NCBI RefSeq assembly: GCF_016545825.1
Contig: NC_052616.1
Span: 8,618,001 to 8,682,000, forward strand
DNA from: Eucalyptus grandis
Lineage: Eukaryota > Streptophyta > Magnoliopsida > Myrtales > Myrtaceae
Direction: 5' to 3'
DNA: 64,000 bases
Under the pieces are notes generated by a model that saw nothing but the letters and a program-made list of their open reading frames with translations, did no database searches and was not told the DNA's origin. Positions 11,866 through 22,943 of the stretch are shown piece by piece. Made by a program: the position numbers and the translations under genes. Within the stretch, counting starts at the first letter, position 1. Each line of letters opens with the position of its first letter.

Positions 11866-13521
11866 ACCTTCTTGGGTCTAATGGAGTTAGTGCAATATAC
11901 GGTTTTTGCCCAATCTTTCTTAACAGTCTCCAAACCATAGGACATTCTTTCTCAAAGTGTTACATGTTGCACTTAGAACATTTAAGAGTACTACGGCCAA
12001 TAGGTTTTACAAAGACTCTTTGAAAATCATTTCTATAAAAGCCTTTTGTAGGTCTTTGTTTGATTCTTTCATTTACTTTTGGAAAATCAATTAGAGGAAT
12101 GGTTTGAGAAGTCATTCCCAAGCCTGATTTGTTAAAGTAAGGTCTTTGTCTGAAAGAATCTTTTCCAATTTCTCAGATCCTATAGAAAATTTTTTTGAAA
12201 TACTTGAAATATCATTTTTCAAAAGTGTATTTTCTTTTGAAAGAGAGTCTGCATTTTCTTTCAAAGTAATAAAACTTTTATCTAAATTTTCGAACTTTTC
12301 TTTCCAAACAATCTCCTGTTGCTTCAGTGCAGAAATTTCCCTTTTTAGCTCAGAAATCCTCTTGAGAGAGGTTTTGTGACTAAGACAAAGTTCATTAATA
12401 TATTTCGAGACTTTAGTAGGAATTTTTAAATTACTTACCTCGATTTCACTGTCTGAGTCTGAGTCTGAGTTTGTATCTGTCTCAGAGTCTGAATCTGATT
12501 CTGATTTTGCCATTAAACAAATATTAGCATAATCATCATCACTCTCTTCGCATTCAGTGTCACTCCAAGTTTCTACTTTGAGTGCCTTTCTATATTTCTC
12601 AGCTTTTCCTTTCTTTTTCTTCAGCAAGGGATAGTTGGGTCTGATGTGTCCATTTTTCTTACATTCAAAACAAATCACATCTTTATTGGATTCACCGTCC
12701 TCAGCTAATTTATTTTGAAACTTTTGAGAGCTTTGTTTCTTCCAATTGAATCTTCTTCCCTTTTTGTTCAGTTTTCTGAACCTTCTTATCATGAGCGCAA
12801 GCTCTTCATCATCCATATCATATTCAGAATCTGTAACATCAGAGTCATCATTAGATTTTAAAGCAATAGACTTTTTACCTTTGGGATCTTCATCTTCGTT
12901 GATTTGCTTCACTTCATAAGACTGAAGAGTGCCAACCAATTTGTCAACGGAGAGTGGCGTGATCCTCTTTGTTTCTCTTATTAAGGTCTTTACGTGATTC
13001 CAATCTTTGGAAAGTCCACACAACAGTTTGTTAACCTTCATGGGTCCTGAGATTGGTTGACCTTGATACTCATGACCATTCACGATTTCTGTAAAACGAC
13101 TAAATATGTCAGTGATAGATTCTCTTGGTTTCATCTTGAAGGCTTCATATTGACCGAGTAGAATATTGATTCTGGTTTCTTTCACTCGATCAGTTCCTTC
13201 ATAGGTAATGTGCAGCCTATCTCAGACTTCTTTAGCTGTTTCACAAAAAGATATTTTGTTATATTCAGTAGGAGATAATGCACAATATAAGGAGTAAATT
13301 GCTTTTGCATCAAGAGCTTGTCTCTTGGTTATCACTTCTTGAGTCATCTCGCTAGCTTTAGGAATGATTCATTTATCTACCACATCCCATTCCGGAGGAT
13401 CTTTTGATCTTAGGAATGCTTTCATCTTGTTTTTCCATATACTGTATTTATTTCCATCAAAATATGGTGGTCTGGTGTTGCTTTGCCCTTCAACCAAACC
13501 TGGAGCCAACATACTATCCAT
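11866..13521 (-). pseudogene. Copia gag with retrotransposon gag domain and zinc knuckles (broken)
   Basis: Gag packages element RNA. The minus-strand ATG at 13521 gives MDSMLAPGLVEGQSN and then WKNKMKAFLRSKDPPEW, a typical UBN2/DUF4219 copia gag start. Two TGA codons interrupt it, near 13371 and 13227, the second in the usual (E)VWDRL context, consistent with TGG to TGA changes. From 13185 to 12112 a 357-codon frame is open, with an acidic SDSDSDSEIE tract and a coiled-coil C-terminal third. Zinc knuckle 1 (CFECKKNGHIRPNY) lacks its final Cys (Tyr instead). A second knuckle near 11960 (CSKCNM..HFEKEC) has a stop in it. Typical length and order for a SIRE-like gag. Confidence 0.8.
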
Positions 13522-13570
13522 GAATCTTTAACTCTGAAGTAAAAACACTTCAATTTAAATGAGTACACAG

Positions 13571-13583
13571 GCTCTGATACCAA
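13571..13583 (-). other. Primer-binding site, initiator Met tRNA
   Basis: The minus strand reads TTGGTATCAGAGC directly next to the inner end of the LTR. This is complementary to the 3' end of plant initiator Met tRNA and is the usual copia primer site. Confidence 0.9.
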
Positions 13584-13584
13584 T

Positions 13585-14528
13585 TGAAAGTGCTAGTACG
13601 AGCACCTAGAGGGGGGTGAAAAGGTGCGAAAACAAATTTTGCAGAATATAGTGTAAAACTTTACTTTTAACCTGAGTCCGGTTGACAATATACTTTGCAA
13701 AGGAAATTAGACTCTAACAATTAAATAGAGTTATGAACAAAATAAAAGAGTTCAGGGAAGAGAATAAGAACACAGTTTATAGTGGTTCGGTTTAATCCAA
13801 GCCTACGTCTACTCTCCCGCACTGACAGCCCACTGGCTGGATTTCACTATGAATCAAAAGAGTTGTTACAGTATCACGTCCTTGATTCCATAGTGTAGAG
13901 ACTCTGCTACACTTCCACAAGGCCTCACAAATATCTAAACTCTCTTTTGAGTACAAATTTACGCTCAACAATTGAATTAGCAAAGAACAAGGAGCTTCAG
14001 ACTTTGAAATTTATCTATCACGCACACACTCGAATAACTAGAGCGTCTTCCTTATATACTCCTCCATGCCTTCATAACCGTTGGCACCTTCCAAAGGAGT
14101 TCTTACAATCTATCCGTTGGACAGAATCAATTAGGGAGATCTCGAGTTACTTAAGAAATGTGATGATAGCACACCAATCCTGCTCAGCCATACAATCAGG
14201 ATCTAGGTTTCCATAAGTAGAATCTTCAAAGTATACTTCGCCAATTAACGGATCAAAATTACTCGAATTAATTTCAAAACGAATAATAGATCTTGAGATG
14301 CTATCTCCAGCCGTGAGAACTTCTTTAGCCGCTCGAATCAAAACCTTAAAGGATTACTCGAATCTGGATAAGTCTTCTTCGTCGGTCTAGAAATTGTCAA
14401 TGAGGGCAGACTTTAAATCTTGAGTCTGGCGGTCTTCAGACTTTAACAAAAGAGTCTGCAAGTCTTTAGACTAGATTGATGGAAATGTTTTGTCAGCTTC
14501 AAAACAAATAAGGAAGTTTTCTCCAACA
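13585..14528 (-). repeat. 5' LTR of the minus-strand copia element
   Basis: 944 bases bounded by TG/CA: on the minus strand it opens TGTTGGAGAAAACTTCC and closes AGCACTTTCA next to the primer site. The inner end carries gagcacctagaggggggtga, a terminus common among SIRE-like elements. The body is rich in the word AGTCT(G)A. No matching 3' LTR is seen in the window. Confidence 0.85.
14051..14058 (-). promoter_or_regulatory. TATA box in the copia 5' LTR
   Basis: The minus strand reads GAGTATATAAGGAAG in mid-LTR, where the U3 promoter is expected, about 465 bases before the LTR inner end. Confidence 0.55.
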
Positions 14529-14859
14529 ACGTGCTCATGCGTGCCGAATACGGCTAAAGAATAGAAATGGACCCGTCAATGATTTTGTTATTTTAGTAAC
14601 CTCAAGCTAAAATGAGGCACTAAATATGCAGCAATATCAAGAACGTAACTAGCCACTTAATATGGAGAGCATAACGACCAAAAGCACAGAATAAAGCAAT
14701 CCACAATGACAGACAAAAACAGTAACGGATCGATTGGCACTGCAGTATGTCAAGTCAATCAAACTGAATTATGTCTAAGCCCAACCGAAGGTAACCAAAT
14801 TTGCCAATTGAGTTGAATAGGAGATCAATGGTAGAGATCAGTAGTGAGCGGGAATGCAC
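14529..14859. other. Intron-like sequence downstream of the DUF2439 exon
   Basis: AT-rich DNA between the copia 5' LTR and the GT donor of the minus-strand exon at 14860. No coding frame is recognised. The first bases after the LTR (ctcatgcg) faintly resemble the THA part of UGT80 exon 4, but this is too weak to use. Confidence 0.4.
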
Positions 14860-14967
14860 CTTGGCGGTCGAGGAGTGGAGAGAGAGAAAGCTATTGTGAT
14901 AGAGCTTGCGCTTCTGCTTAAGGTGCTTCATGAAGGTGACGTTCCATTTCGTCGGAGCCTCATCCAT
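14860..14967 (-). CDS. First exon of a DUF2439 (ZGRF1 N-terminal-like) protein, partial
   Basis: The minus-strand ATG at 14967 opens MDEAPTKWNVTFMKHLKQKR and continues through KLYHNSFLSLHSSTAK to a clean GT donor (AAG|GTGCAT), 36 codons, phase 0. The W-x-V-x-F-x-K-H-x-K-Q-K-R-K-x-Y pattern is the start of the DUF2439 domain found at the N-terminus of ZGRF1-related helicase/nuclease accessory proteins in plants. The next exon (expected near an LYDD motif) is not seen in the 330 bases before the retroelement, so the intron either contains the whole copia insertion or the gene is an orphan exon. A Ser-rich frame upstream of the ATG could extend the protein only through a non-ATG start. It is head to head with the NLR gene, 504 bases apart. 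Confidence 0.5.
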
Positions 14968-15471
14968 GGTGGTTTCTGCATTTGGGGAGGATGAAGAAGA
15001 AGATGAATTCAAGGGATTTTGAGAGCTGCAAGTAATTGCTGCGTGGGTGATACCGCTTTAACAAGAAAGTATCGTATTCGTGATTGCTGGTCAAGCAAAT
15101 TCACGATTCGTCCTTCAAAAAAGAAAGCATCATCAACCTTTTGAGAAATTTAATCACATTCAATTGGGGGTGATTCTCTTGCGTCTGCAACTATAGCGAC
15201 GAAGCATTTCTTCTACCCGCGGAGAGAATAAATGCCTGTAAACTTCCCCATTACTCCATTCTTTTCTGCTTCGAGCGATTTACTTGTATCAGCGGATATA
15301 GATTGGGTATAATCAATGCAACAAGCAACTTTCTAAGTACTTATTCCTTTTCTCTCTTCTACATAACTCACATGCCTATATGTTCAGAGCTAGTTAACGC
15401 ATCAGAAGCGAATTCTCAAAGTCATTTTCTATCATAATCTCCACCGATCATAGTTAAGTAGTGCGATACCA
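14968..15471. promoter_or_regulatory. Shared upstream region of the DUF2439 exon and the NLR gene
   Basis: 504 bases between two divergent ATGs. A TATA-like ggtataatca lies at about 15307-15316, 155 bases upstream of the NLR ATG, and a CT-rich leader near 15345-15362. Bidirectional promoter use is inferred only from geometry. Confidence 0.3.
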
Positions 15472-15834
15472 ATGGCCGAGTCTGTTGTTTCGTCCGTGGG
15501 GCAGACAATAGGACAACTGCTCATTGACGAGGCCAAATTCTTGTGGGGTGTGGAGGGCAAGGTCGAGGACCTGTACAGGGAGCTTAGGCTGATCCGGTGC
15601 TTGCTGAGGGATGTGGATGGGAGACGAGAGCACAACAAAGCTGTTGGAGAATGTGTTGCACAACTCCGAGACTTCACCTATGATGCCGAGGACATCATCG
15701 AGAGACACATCCTCAGAGTCGCGCTGAAGAAGGAACAATACATCACCAGAGTGTATGCCTGTTTCGTGGCAAAGTGCACGTGCGTGCACGTTCATATGGT
15801 GGGGACAAAGATTGAGGGCTTAAAATCAAACGGG
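15472..15834 (+). pseudogene. CC-NBS-LRR resistance gene, segment A: Rx-type coiled coil
   Basis: NLR proteins are intracellular immune receptors. The ATG at 15472 opens MAESVVSSVGQTIGQLLIDE, a classic Rx N-terminal coiled-coil start. It continues FLWGVEGKVEDLYRELRLIR and includes RDFTYDAEDIIERHIL, the EDVID-like motif. The frame is unbroken to VGTKIEGLKSN at about 15834, some 121 residues, and then loses NLR similarity. The P-loop (Walker A), RNBS-A and kinase-2 that should follow are absent. The next recognisable NLR piece starts at 26377. Segments A, B, C and D are in collinear order on the same strand, so I read them as one disrupted gene. Confidence 0.85.
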
Positions 15835-15927
15835 CAAGCAATTTTTCACGCCAAAATGTACTTATTCCCATTTCGAGGAGGATTTTGTTGGGAGGCAAGA
15901 TAGTATTAATGTTGTACTTAATTAGTA
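15835..15927. other. Unassigned sequence between the NLR break and the copia LTR
   Basis: 93 bases with no similarity to NLR sequence or to the flanking LTR. It may be a scrap of another insertion or the scar of the deletion that removed the P-loop region. Confidence 0.3.
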
Positions 15928-16313
15928 CGTCCATGATGGGGTGCGATGAGAACGCACTGTTTCGTCTTGATATGCTACGATGGAAAGACACCATTTGAAA
16001 GGGTGTGAAGGAGTCATATAAAAGACTCCTGAAGACAACCGTTGAGATGGTTGGCAAAACGTACGCTCAAAAAGAAATAGTTTTTCCTTTTTCTCTCCTT
16101 TCCATTAAAAAAAAAAGAAGGCATTCCATTTCTCCTTTACAAGAACAATTGGCATTTACGTTGTGGAAATTGAGTCATTTCCTCATGATTGCATTTAGAC
16201 CAACGTGAAGTATTTTTGTTCGTGATTCATCCGCAATTCAACATTCATTCCGGGGTTAATTGTTATTTGCGCATTGGATAAAGGTAAGTCGTCTTCCGCT
16301 GATTTTTCCAACA
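15928..16313 (+). repeat. 5' LTR of the plus-strand copia element
   Basis: 386 bases beginning at gtccatgatgggg (first base C where the other LTR has T) and ending ttttccaaca. It aligns through its whole length with 22944-23314, sharing for example gatatgctacgatggaaaga and gagatggttggcaaaacg. Confidence 0.88.
16017..16023 (+). promoter_or_regulatory. TATA box in the copia 5' LTR
   Basis: GTCATATAAAAGACTCC about 90 bases into the LTR. The same box is conserved at 23033-23039 in the 3' LTR. Confidence 0.65.
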
Positions 16314-16314
16314 T

Positions 16315-16327
16315 TGGTATCAGAGCC
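16315..16327 (+). other. Primer-binding site, initiator Met tRNA
   Basis: TGGTATCAGAGCC directly after the 5' LTR, complementary to the initiator Met tRNA 3' end. Confidence 0.9.
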
Positions 16328-17674
16328 CGGTCATGATTTCTACTTTGTTTTCATCGAATTTTCTTGTTTACCACTTGATATTGAGATCAAGAGAATGAAA
16401 TCTACACTATTTGGAAGTTTATTGCTTGGAATTGCAATCTAAATCGTTGAAAACGAACCGAAGCGAAGTACGGGTTCAGGGCCGTGTACACCCGTACAGT
16501 TTTGGCCATTTTTTGAAATATTTTTTCATCCAAATCAATTTTGGAATATGCAAGGTGAAAGTACTCGTCGAGACAAGTCCAAAGGTAGGTCGAGCATCGT
16601 CGGAGGAGGCCGAACGCGCCCACATACGCCGCCAAGAGCTGCGGTCCGTGAGTGCCACGCGCTGCGCCCGGGAAAGCTGCGCGCGTGAGCATCGCCAGCG
16701 CGTCGAGTGTCAACGCGTGTGTCGTCATGGATGATGTCATCCAACGGTCGGTAACTGCTAGATGACCTCATTGATGACGTCATCAACGGCGACGGTTGGC
16801 CGGCCAGTGACTCGACCTGAGACCAACCCGACTCGACCTGTTGATCGGTCTGGCGGTCAAACCGGTTGGACCGACTAGGAGTCGTTTGGCTCGGTCAAGA
16901 GCCGTGCCGCTGCGCGCATGCGCCACACGTGTCGGCACATGAGATGTCGGATTGGAGCCTGGTCAGTAGCGTTTGGTTCATATGGATGTACTCTACACTA
17001 TAGTATATTTATTTTATATTTTTGAGTTTTATAAATTTATGAAAATGTGTAGAAAACCCTAAGTACGCATATTTTTGGGGGTTTAATGCATAGTTTATTC
17101 ATTTTTAGCTTGTATTTTCTTATGTTTTAGGAAATACAATAGCTAGCCTATAAGAAAATGGTATCATATATGCTGTGTAGAGCTTGGTTTGATAATAGCA
17201 TGTATATAGTTTAATATACTTGCAATTTTCTAGTTCCAAGAAAATTCGAACAATGGTAGGAAATCCTTATTTTTCCATTATATGTTGAATTTTTATTTTG
17301 ATTAGAGTTGCTGCATGATTGTTTTTTTGTACGTTAGTTCACATCATGCTATGCTTTACTGTTAATAAAAAAATATATAGAAATTACATGAGGTCATTTA
17401 ATTATATTTTCTAGGGAGAGTTCATAGGTTGGTAGAATTCGAAGAAGTTCTCATCTAGAACTTAAAATTTGTGCAAATTAAACTAATTAATGATAATGGA
17501 ACAATCGTACATAGGAGCTGATTGGGAACATAGTGAACTTTCATTTGTGTGTCTTTTATTGAATTATCATTAATTTAGTTTGTCTTTACTGCAAATTAAA
17601 TACATGTGTTACTTTATAAAGTGTGCTAGTATTAATTCTGCGTTTATTATGTCAATGTGCTATAGCAATTGATT
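16328..17674 (+). other. Untranslated leader of the copia element
   Basis: 1.35 kb between primer site and gag start. The first half (16560-16960) is GC-rich with many gt-cga and gacgtcat words; the second half is AT-rich. Open frames on both strands in the GC-rich half have no protein similarity I recognise. Confidence 0.5.
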
Positions 17675-18560
17675 ATGGTTTCGGCATCTAAGACCATTGT
17701 AGCTGACTTCAATAAGGGTAAGAAGCTAAACGGAGACAATTCTGATATTTGGCACCGAAATGTTCAGTACATCATTGAGAAGCAAGAGGTTCCACACTAT
17801 AGATGAACCTGAGCATGGAACTTCAGCTCAATACATGAGAGATTTAGAAGCTTATCAAACTTGGAAGAAGAAAAATAACATTGCTTGCATCACGTGGCTA
17901 AGCTGTATGCAAAATAATCTCATATGTGAGTTTGAAAGTTATAATAAAGCTCAAGTTATATAGGTTACCTTGAAAGATAAATTTGAGGGTACATCTGCCA
18001 TTAAGTTGATGAGACTCACAATCAAGTTTAACACATACCAAAAGCACCCAAATGTAACAATGAGGCGGCATTTTCGAGAGATGTCAAATATGATTTGTAA
18101 GCTAAAGTCGGTAGGTCACTCCCTTACTGATGAATAGCAAGTTCAAGCTGTTATAAGGATTTTTCCTGACAATTTGGAGCATATGAAGATCAATATGACG
18201 CATAATAAGAATATTGTCACTTTTGATGATATCACGCGTCATTTGGAATTTTAGAATAAGCGCCTAGAGGCTGCGAGATCCTCTACCTATGCTTATGTTG
18301 CTAAATCGAGTTTGCGCAAAACTTCAGGCTTCAAGCGTAAAAGGAATCATCAATTCAACAACAAAGGGAAGAAGACTAATCAGGCATCTAAAAGGTTTTA
18401 AGACTTTTCGACGCAAAAAGCGTGGTGGGAAGAATAACAATACCAAGACGGAGTGCTACAATTGTGGCAAGATTGGTCACTTTACTCGTGAATGCACTGA
18501 GCTGAAAGAGGTACCCTATTACTCCATTACTTTAAGTAATGCTTTTGTTTATAGCACTGT
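17675..18560 (+). pseudogene. Copia gag with intact zinc knuckle but broken frame
   Basis: The ATG at 17675 reads MVSASKTIVADFNKGKKLNG and then NSDIWHRNVQYIIEK, a UBN2-type copia gag start. A frameshift near 17795 and stops near 17962, 18135 and 18253 break it. A zinc knuckle CYNCGKIGHFTREC is intact at about 18451-18492 (CX2CX4HX4C). This gag type often begins in the same way in plant Tork/Ale-like elements; I do not assign a lineage. Confidence 0.78.
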
Positions 18561-18579
18561 AATGCTTACTGAATCTCAT

Positions 18580-21500
18580 CCAATGTGGACTGTAGACTCA
18601 GGAGTAACATACCACGTAGCTAGAGATCGAGAAGCATTTGTGGAGTATCGTTGGATACAATCTAGAAGAAGATGGATATATGTTGGGAATAACTCAAGAA
18701 TTGAAGTGAAGAGTATCAGTACATGTAAATTAATTTTACGTGGTAGTTAAAGCCTATTCCTACATGAAGTCCTCTATGCTCCGTATATTCGGCGAAACTT
18801 AGTCTCCATAATTATTCTTCTTAGCTTAGGTTATGTATTGAATTTTCATGGTGATTGTGTTGACATTTTGTATGGAACAGTTTATTATGGTTCAAGTCAT
18901 GTATTGAATGGTTTTATGGAGTTAGACATTGATTATAATCGGTACAATATTAACGTCGATGGTTGTTTTTCTTTAATTGCATCTTCTAGTAATGTTGAAA
19001 TTGATGCAAGTACTTGGCATGCTAGATTAGGTCACATCGATTTACAAAGAATGCAAAGATTAGCTAGAGAATGCTTTTTAGAATCACTCACTAATGTTAA
19101 TCTACCCATATGTGAACATTGTCTAGCGGGAAAAACAACTAAAAAATCATTCAGTAAAGAGACTATAGCTGAATTTCCATTGCAACTCATACATTTTGAC
19201 ATTTGTGGTCCTTTAAATGTGAGGACGAGGCGTGGGGCCTCATATTTCATCATTTTCATAGATGACTTCACGCGTTTCGGTTATGTCTTTCTAATCTCCC
19301 ATAAGTCAAAAGCATTAAACTGCTTTAAACGATACATAACAATGGTAGAGAATCAGTTAAACAAAACAATAAAAGGCATTGGGAATCAATCACGAACGTG
19401 AGTATCTATCGGAATAATTCAAGGCTCTTTGTGATGAAAATAGAATTGAACGACAATTGATTATTTCTGGTACTCCACAACAAAATAAGGTAGCTAAGAG
19501 AAAGAATAGAACCATATTGAAAATTGTTAGGTCTATGATGGCACAAGCAAATTTACCTATCTCCTATCAAGGAGATGTGTTATTGACTGTTGCATATATA
19601 CTTAATCAAGTGCTCTCAAAATCAGTCACTTCCACCCCTTATAAATTATGGATTGGTAGGAAACTAGACTTGAGTATTCTACGTCCATGGGGATGTACAG
19701 CTTATGTTTATGATTCTTCCCATAAATATGACAAATTAGGTCATATAGGGAAAAAATGTATCTTTATAAGATATTTTGAACACTCCAAATGGTACGTGTT
19801 CATAGGTAAACAAGCTGATAGAAGTATGACTGAAATGGAGTCACGAGATGTCACGTTCTTGGAGAACGATTTTCCTAATAAATGCGAGATTGATAAGGAC
19901 TTCTAATTATATGAGATAAAAGATTATAATAACACGCCCACTAATGTTGTAGAGGGAAATTGAGATTTACCTCAAAACATAAGATCTAGTGGGAATGTGG
20001 CATTGCCTAGTAAACTGAATTCAAGAGAAATTTAGTTGCATAAAAGTAATCGTAAAAGTATTCCCCGTCGTCTAGACAATGCCAAGCCTAAGACTGTTCA
20101 AAAGCCTATTTCATCCTCTGATAAGGAAGAATGGAGAAAATTTTTGGAATATAAAATGGAGTCGATGAGGGCAAATCATGTCTGGGACTTGGTTAATCTA
20201 TCACCCAATCGTAAGACCATTGGAAACAAATGAATCTTTAAGATTAAGCGAAGGGTGGATGGATCCATTCAAAAGTATAATGCTCGCTTTATGGCGAAAT
20301 GTTATACTCAACAAGAGAGTATAAACTATGAGAAAACATTTTAATCAGTTGTAAGGTTTGCATCAATACGCCTTATCCTAGCCATCGTTGCACATTTTAA
20401 CATTGAATTACATCAAATAGATGTAAAGATGGCATTTCTCAATGGAAAACTAGATGAGGAAATTTATATGAAACAACCAATAGGTTTCATAGCTAAAGGT
20501 CAAGAGCATAAAGTTTGCAAACTTCATCGCTCAATATATGGCCTTAAGTAATCATCTATACAGTAGTATCTTCATTTTCATCGAGCTATAACAATTTTTG
20601 GTTTCACGATGATTGAAGAAGATCACTGTGTATATGTCAAGCGGTCCGAAGATAAATTTGTGATTTTATCACTTTATGTGGACGATATTCTATTGACTGG
20701 AAATGACAAGATTTTGGTTATCACCATAAAAGAATGGTTATCCTCCAATTTTGAAATGAAGGACATGTGAGAAGCTGCTTATATATATTAGGAGTTAAGA
20801 TCGAAAGAGATCGATCAAAGAAACTCTTTATTTTATCACAAGAGTCTTATATTATGAAGATTCTTGAACGTTTCAATATGCAGTACTGTAATCTCATTGA
20901 TACTCCTGTCATACAAGGTGAAGGCTTAAGTACTAAGATGTGTCCTAAAACTCTAGATAAATTAAGGTAATGGAAACTATTTCTTATGTTAGTGCTGGTT
21001 TGAGCTCCCTATCCAGGAGGGGGGAGTTCGAAACTTCGTGGACACGATGCTTCAATGCATAACGCGCGACTTACCCGCGTATCTAGGGGTCAGCGGTGGG
21101 GACCCCGGCGCCCCAGGGTTTACTCTCCCGCGATATGTTACCAAAAAAAAAAATTAAGGTAATGGAAACTGTTCCTTACGCTAGTGCGGTCGGAAGTTTG
21201 ATATATACTATGATGTGTACTCGACCCGACATATATTATGCCGTGAGATTGGTGAGCCGATATCAATCAAATTCCGGTCAAGCACACTGGAAAGCAGTGA
21301 AGAGGATCCTGAGATACTTGAAAGGCACCATGGACTATCGACTTTGTTACCAAGGAAATGATTTATGCCTATTAGGTTATTCAGATGTTGATTGGGGTAG
21401 AGATCTAGATGAGCGTAAATTGACTTTTGGATATGTGTTCTTGCTCAATGGAGGTGCAATTTTTTGGAATAGCAAGAAACAGACATACATGGTTTTGTCT

Positions 21501-21842
21501 ACTATGGAGGCAGAATTTATTGCATGTTCTGTCGCAATGCAAGAAGCGGTATAGCTAAAATGTTTCTTGAAAAATTTAGCCACTGTCACTGAGGTTCCAA
21601 GACCGATGAAAGTTTATTGCGATAGTCAAGTAGCCGTTACCTATGTGAAAGATCCCAAGTATCATGAAAGGACGAAACACATTAACATAAAGAATAATTT
21701 CATCAGAGATATTATAGCGCAGAAAGAAGTGATCCTACAATACATTTCAACCAATAGAGTGGTTGATGATCTATTTACGAAGGCTATTCCTAGAGACATA
21801 TTCTTGACCCACAGGATGCCGCTAGGATTGCGTAGAATGTGA
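18580..21842 (+). pseudogene. Copia pol: protease, integrase, reverse transcriptase, RNase H (broken)
   Basis: Protease: MWTVDSGVTYHVARD near 18585. GAG-pre-integrase: WHARLGHIDLQRMQ and ICEHCLAGK near 19015-19130. Integrase: LIHFDICGPLN (19187), FIDDFTRFGY, then GTPQQNKVAKRKNRT near 19475, where the expected catalytic Glu is Lys. RT: HQIDVKMAFLNGKLDEEIYM (20405-20470), IYGLK, LYVDDILLTGN near 20675. RNase H: GYSDVDWGRD, VLSTMEAEFIACSVA (21375-21540); the end matches VVDDLFTKA near 21760. Stops lie near 18750, 20343, 20549 and 20768 and at further points, and there are frameshifts. The RT/RNase H junction is interrupted by a SINE at about 20979-21152. Confidence 0.86.
20961..21170 (+). mobile_element. 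tRNA-type SINE with poly(A) tail and long target-site duplication, inside copia pol
   Basis: The 18-base word attaaggtaatggaaact occurs at 20961-20978 and 21153-21170 and flanks about 174 foreign bases. The insert carries an A-box-like gttagtgctggtttgag, then a B-box-like gagttcgaaactt, and ends in a run of about 10 A just before the second TSD copy. Pol coding sequence resumes after the insert (VPYASAVGSLIYTMMCTRPD). These are the marks of a target-primed SINE insertion. Similarity between flanks extends loosely for another 15-18 bases, so the true TSD may be longer. Confidence 0.82.
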
Positions 21843-22943
21843 TATGTGTTATTGTAGAGGATCATTGGTTTATGTAAATGTTGAAATATGTACTACAAAT
21901 CTATTATGAGACTAGCACATACACACATATATTATTGAAAAGTATGTCAGCAGGCAATGATTGGCTCACTCACACGAGCAATCACTTCAATTGTTATAAT
22001 TAGCATGTTGAGATATAAATAAATGCTGTAAAGCAAGTTTAATATATAAAATAATATGTCACATTGATTGGAGTCAATATGAGGTTTGTGTTTTGTTTGT
22101 AATAAGACTGAACATGATAGTCTCACAATCATATATGCCTGTAAAATGCCGGATGCGAGTACTTAATTGGGCACTATAAAAAGCAAGCTGATATAACACT
22201 CGAGCTAAATATGAGTACGTGAGAAGCACGTGACTATATTTAGGCTAAGATCCGTATATTTTATATATTTAATAAATGACATATGCTCTTATAAAAAGAG
22301 AAATCCAATATAGCATGTAATTCATACTACATATGCATTGTACGACCAATAAAGGAATGTTTGTAAAATTATCCATATTTACTCATCGTGTAAGTCCTTA
22401 AGTAATTTATAATTTACCTCATTTTATGCCCTATGTTACTTCTAACTATATTCTCGAAGTGAAAGATCAATGTTATTACTTTAGCATGTTACCGGCGGTC
22501 ATGAATAGATATGGCCTTATGGGACGTGTCAGGAAAGCAGTTGTTCTGAAATGGAGAGAGACATGAGTGTGAATGAAAACTATTATTGTTTTACATCCAT
22601 TACATGTATTTACTAGTCGACCAATTATATCGCATTATGTGGTTACGGATATAATTGTAAATACATGGTGTTTTTGAGAATATTCAAGTATAACCTTTAA
22701 GGGATAGGTATACTTGGATTGATGTAACAAAATATGTCTTTGGCACTATGAGGCATCAATTGTTTTTTTCTTTTCAAGGTTGTAACCATTATGTCATCCC
22801 TAATAGGTGCATAATTTGAGCTCCCAAGTGCAGGTGTACTCACTGGTCGCACGGCTTACTTGCCAGTATGAATTGTTTTGTAAAGTTGAATGCCTTAGAT
22901 TCTTGAGAGAGCGCTATCTAGCCCATCATATCCGAATGGGAGA
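21843..22943 (+). other. 3' noncoding region of the copia element
   Basis: AT-rich, no reading frame. The short purine run gaatgggaga just before the 3' LTR at 22934-22943 is the candidate polypurine tract. Confidence 0.5.

Larger units (their letters stand above)
7797..14528 (-). mobile_element. Ty1/copia LTR retrotransposon (SIRE-like), minus strand, lacking its 3' LTR
   Basis: Read on the minus strand, the order is: 5' LTR (14528 down to 13585), Met-tRNA primer site, gag, protease, integrase, reverse transcriptase, RNase H, a third small ORF, then an abrupt end inside UGT80 exon 4 at about 7796. PR-INT-RT-RH is the copia order. The LTR terminus with gagcacctagaggggggtga and the extra ORF after pol resemble SIRE/Maximus elements; this lineage call is inferred. 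No second copy of the 944-base LTR is found near 7800, so the 3' LTR and part of the last ORF were lost. Many frameshifts and nonsense codons make it immobile. The five bases after the 5' LTR are acgtg; with the other end missing, no TSD can be paired. Confidence 0.88.

Noticed and set aside
13571..13583. tRNA gene suggested by Met-tRNA complementarity, here and at 16315, 36078 and 43772
   Set aside because: These are only 12-18 base primer sites next to LTRs; no cloverleaf is present. No tRNA or rRNA gene was seen in the window.
14529..14570. Continuation of UGT80 exon 4 right after the copia LTR
   Set aside because: The resemblance is limited to a few codons (HA and a following Arg) and does not extend; too weak without an alignment.
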